Shown in pieces: positions 62,334 to 64,000 of a stretch of DNA of 64,000 nt. Below the pieces are notes generated by a model. The model saw nothing but the letters and a program-made list of their open reading frames with translations. It was not told the origin of the DNA and did not search any database. This DNA comes from Mycolicibacterium sp. P1-18. Lineage in GTDB: Bacteria > Actinomycetota > Actinomycetes > Mycobacteriales > Mycobacteriaceae. Each line of letters starts with the position of its first letter. Positions within the stretch are counted from its first letter, which is position 1. The position numbers and the translations under genes are program-made. The stretch covers positions 62,001 through 126,000 of the forward strand of contig NZ_NPKR01000006.1 of assembly GCF_008329535.1 (NCBI RefSeq). Reading direction: 5' to 3'.

Positions 62334-62938
62334 TTGCGAAGGATGAGATCCAGCGCCTCGGACCGCGACGCGCTGTCGGTCTTGAACTGCCCGCGGACCG
62401 CCGAGGTGGTGGTGGAGGCGCCCGGCTTGCGGATGCCGCGCATCGCCATGCAGAGATGCTGGGCCTCGATCACCACGATGACGCCGCGGGGGTCGAGCTT
62501 GCGCATCAGCGCGTCGGCGACCTGCCCGGTCAGGCGCTCCTGGACCTGTGGCCGCTTGGCGTAGAGGTCGACCACGCGGGCCAGCTTGGACAGCCCCGTC
62601 ACCCGGCCGTCGACGCCGGGGATGTAGCCGACGTGCGCGACGCCGTGGAAGGACACCAGGTGATGCTCACACGTCGAGTACATCGGGATGTCCTTGACCA
62701 GCACCAACTCGTCGTGCTGCTCGTCGAACGTCGTGTTGAGCACGTCGTCCGGGTTCGCGTACAACCCGTCGAACATCTCCCGGTAGGCGCGCGCCACCCG
62801 GGCCGGCGTGTCGACGAGCCCGTGGCGTTCGGGATCCTCGCCGACGGCGTACAGCAGCTCCCGCACGGCGTTCTCGGCGCGCTCCTGGTCGAACGTCGCC
62901 GGCACGAAGGCAGACGGATCTGACGTGACTGCGCTCAT
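62330..62938 (-). CDS. folE: GTP cyclohydrolase I
   Basis: A 202-residue FolE, the first step of folate synthesis. Zinc and active-site residues are visible in [14 protein letters not shown] (about 86-99), and the second cysteine in [12 protein letters not shown] (about 158-169). SKLAR and the [11 protein letters not shown] helix are typical. It is 16 bases from the ftsH stop. The operon ftsH-folE-folP-folB-folK is the standard actinobacterial order. Confidence 0.96.
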   Translation of the reverse strand: MSAVTSDPSAFVPATFDQERAENAVRELLYAVGEDPERHGLVDTPARVARAYREMFDGLYANPDDVLNTTFDEQHDELVLVKDIPMYSTCEHHLVSFHGVAHVGYIPGVDGRVTGLSKLARVVDLYAKRPQVQERLTGQVADALMRKLDPRGVIVVIEAQHLCMAMRGIRKPGASTTTSAVRGQFKTDSASRSEALDLILRK

Positions 62939-62954
62939 CGAAGCTCCGTTCGGC

Positions 62955-64000
62955 TCAGCCGGCCGAGGGCTTCGCGGGTCCGCCGTCACCGTCGACGACG
63001 TCGTCGGGTCGGCGAGGCGCGGGCGCGCCTGGCTGGGGATACGGCTGATAAGGAGGATAGGGCTGCGGATACGGCTGCTGGTAGCCACCCTGCTGTGGCG
63101 GCGGCCCCCAGGCCGGCGGCGGCGGTGGCGGCGGGTACTGACCGGGACCCTGCGGCGGCCAACCCGGGGCGTGCCATCCGGCGGGGGCACCGTAGTTGGG
63201 CTGCGTCGAGCCGGGGGCGCCGTTGCCGGACGACCCGTTCTGGCCGCCGTGCGATCCGTTGCCGTTGGCGCCGTGGCCGTTGCCGTTGGCGCCGTTCTGG
63301 GCGTCGGCCGCCCGGCTGGCCGCGGCGATCGCCGCCTTGAAGGCGGGCTCCTTGACCGGCGGCGGCCACGGCTCGCCACGTTCGATCGCCAGCTCACCCG
63401 GGGTCTTGATCGGGGGCTTCTCCGAGGGCACGCGGCCACCGAAGTCGTCGAACATGGTCAACCGCGGACGCTTCTTCACGTCGGCGAAGATCGCGGCGAG
63501 CTCGGCGCGGTGCAGCGTCTCCTTCTCGAGGAGTTCACCGGCCAGCACGTCGAGGACGTCGCGGTACTCGGTCAGGATCTCCCACGCCTCGGTGTGCGCG
63601 GCCTCGATCAGCTTGCGCACCTCGTCGTCGATGATCTGGGCCACCTCGTGGCTGTAGTCCGCCTGCGCGCCCATCGACCGACCGAGGAACGGGTCGCCGT
63701 GCTCGGTGCCGTAGCGAACCGCACCCAGCTTCGAGCTCATGCCGTATTCGGTCACCATCGCGCGGGCGATCTTGGTGGCCTGCTCGATGTCGGAGGAGGC
63801 GCCGGTGGTGGGCTCGCGGAAGATGAGCTCCTCGGCGGCGCGGCCACCCATCGCGAAGACCAGGCGGGCGATCATCTCCGAGCGGGTCATCAGGCCCTTG
63901 TCGTCCTCGGGCACGGCCACGGCATGACCGCCGGTGCGGCCGCGGGCCAGGATCGTGACCTTGTAGATCGGCTCGATGTCGGGCATCGCCCAGGCGGCCA
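62955..64000 (-). CDS. ftsH: FtsH, membrane zinc metalloprotease (C-terminal part, cut by window end)
   Basis: The frame is open to the window edge and gives 348 C-terminal residues. The visible part begins [16 protein letters not shown], just after the HEXXH zinc motif and AAA module, which lie outside. The third zinc ligand Asp is in [27 protein letters not shown] sequence (near residue 65 of the fragment). Beyond the protease core, about 140 residues form a disordered Asn/Gly then Pro/Tyr/Gln-rich tail, typical of mycobacterial FtsH. It degrades membrane and some soluble proteins. Confidence 0.95.
   Translation of the reverse strand, partial: AAWAMPDIEPIYKVTILARGRTGGHAVAVPEDDKGLMTRSEMIARLVFAMGGRAAEELIFREPTTGASSDIEQATKIARAMVTEYGMSSKLGAVRYGTEHGDPFLGRSMGAQADYSHEVAQIIDDEVRKLIEAAHTEAWEILTEYRDVLDVLAGELLEKETLHRAELAAIFADVKKRPRLTMFDDFGGRVPSEKPPIKTPGELAIERGEPWPPPVKEPAFKAAIAAASRAADAQNGANGNGHGANGNGSHGGQNGSSGNGAPGSTQPNYGAPAGWHAPGWPPQGPGQYPPPPPPPAWGPPPQQGGYQQPYPQPYPPYQPYPQPGAPAPRRPDDVVDGDGGPAKPSAG

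Overview
This is a GC-rich (roughly 68-70%) chromosomal window. Gene content, gene order and protein sequences fit a rapidly growing Mycobacterium (Mycolicibacterium). Most genes follow, in order, the block known in M. tuberculosis as roughly Rv3567c-Rv3610c: hsaACDB, kshB, fadE34, kstR, rlmB, cysS, ispF, carD, lpqE, radA, disA, canB, mutY, mhuD, lpqF, clpC1, lsr2, lysS, coaX, panC, the folate genes and ftsH. Rv numbers are from memory of that genome and were not looked up.

Layout. 0-10 kb: cholesterol ring and side-chain catabolism (hsaB-hsaC-hsaD-hsaA, kshB, fadE34) with its repressor KstR and three KstR-type operators; a divergent pair of exported methionine sulfoxide reductases lies in between. 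10-21 kb: a trehalose-phosphate phosphatase, a LacI regulator, a secreted beta-propeller protein, a znuACB zinc importer behind a Zur-like box, a rhodanese and BluB that diverge from overlapping promoters, PxpA, a metallo-hydrolase and an MFS transporter. 21-32 kb: conserved core (rlmB, cysS, ispF, carD, lpqE, radA, disA, canB, mutY), interrupted by a 13E12/DUF222-HNH gene with a LexA-like box over its start codon. 32-38 kb: a hydrolase-cyclase fusion, a GlxA-type regulator, MhuD, LpqF and a cobalt-uptake operon (cbtB-cbtA-phosphatase) behind a cobalamin riboswitch. 39-43.7 kb: clpC1, lsr2 and lysS.

43.7-55.9 kb is an accessory block between lysS and coaX. It holds a seven-gene minus-strand operon for choline to glycine betaine to dimethylglycine to sarcosine breakdown (GMC dehydrogenase, betaine aldehyde dehydrogenase, Rieske oxygenase, dimethylglycine oxidase, an APC permease, a CBS/nucleotidyltransferase signalling protein and an IclR regulator), plus a D-serine-dehydratase-like gene. 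56-64 kb is one compact minus-strand operon, ftsH-folE-folP-folB-folK-DUF3180-DUF6779-like-DUF2520-panC-coaX.

The most unusual points are: absence of ispD between carD and ispF and of panD between panC and coaX, each junction being almost gap-free; mirror-image leaderless promoters with overlapping -10 hexamers between the rhodanese and bluB; a riboswitch/terminator arrangement between clpC1 and cbtB; a ClgR-like site upstream of clpC1; and the complete choline operon inserted in core synteny. I saw no tRNA, rRNA, CRISPR array or insertion sequence. No gene-free stretch exceeds about 300 bases.
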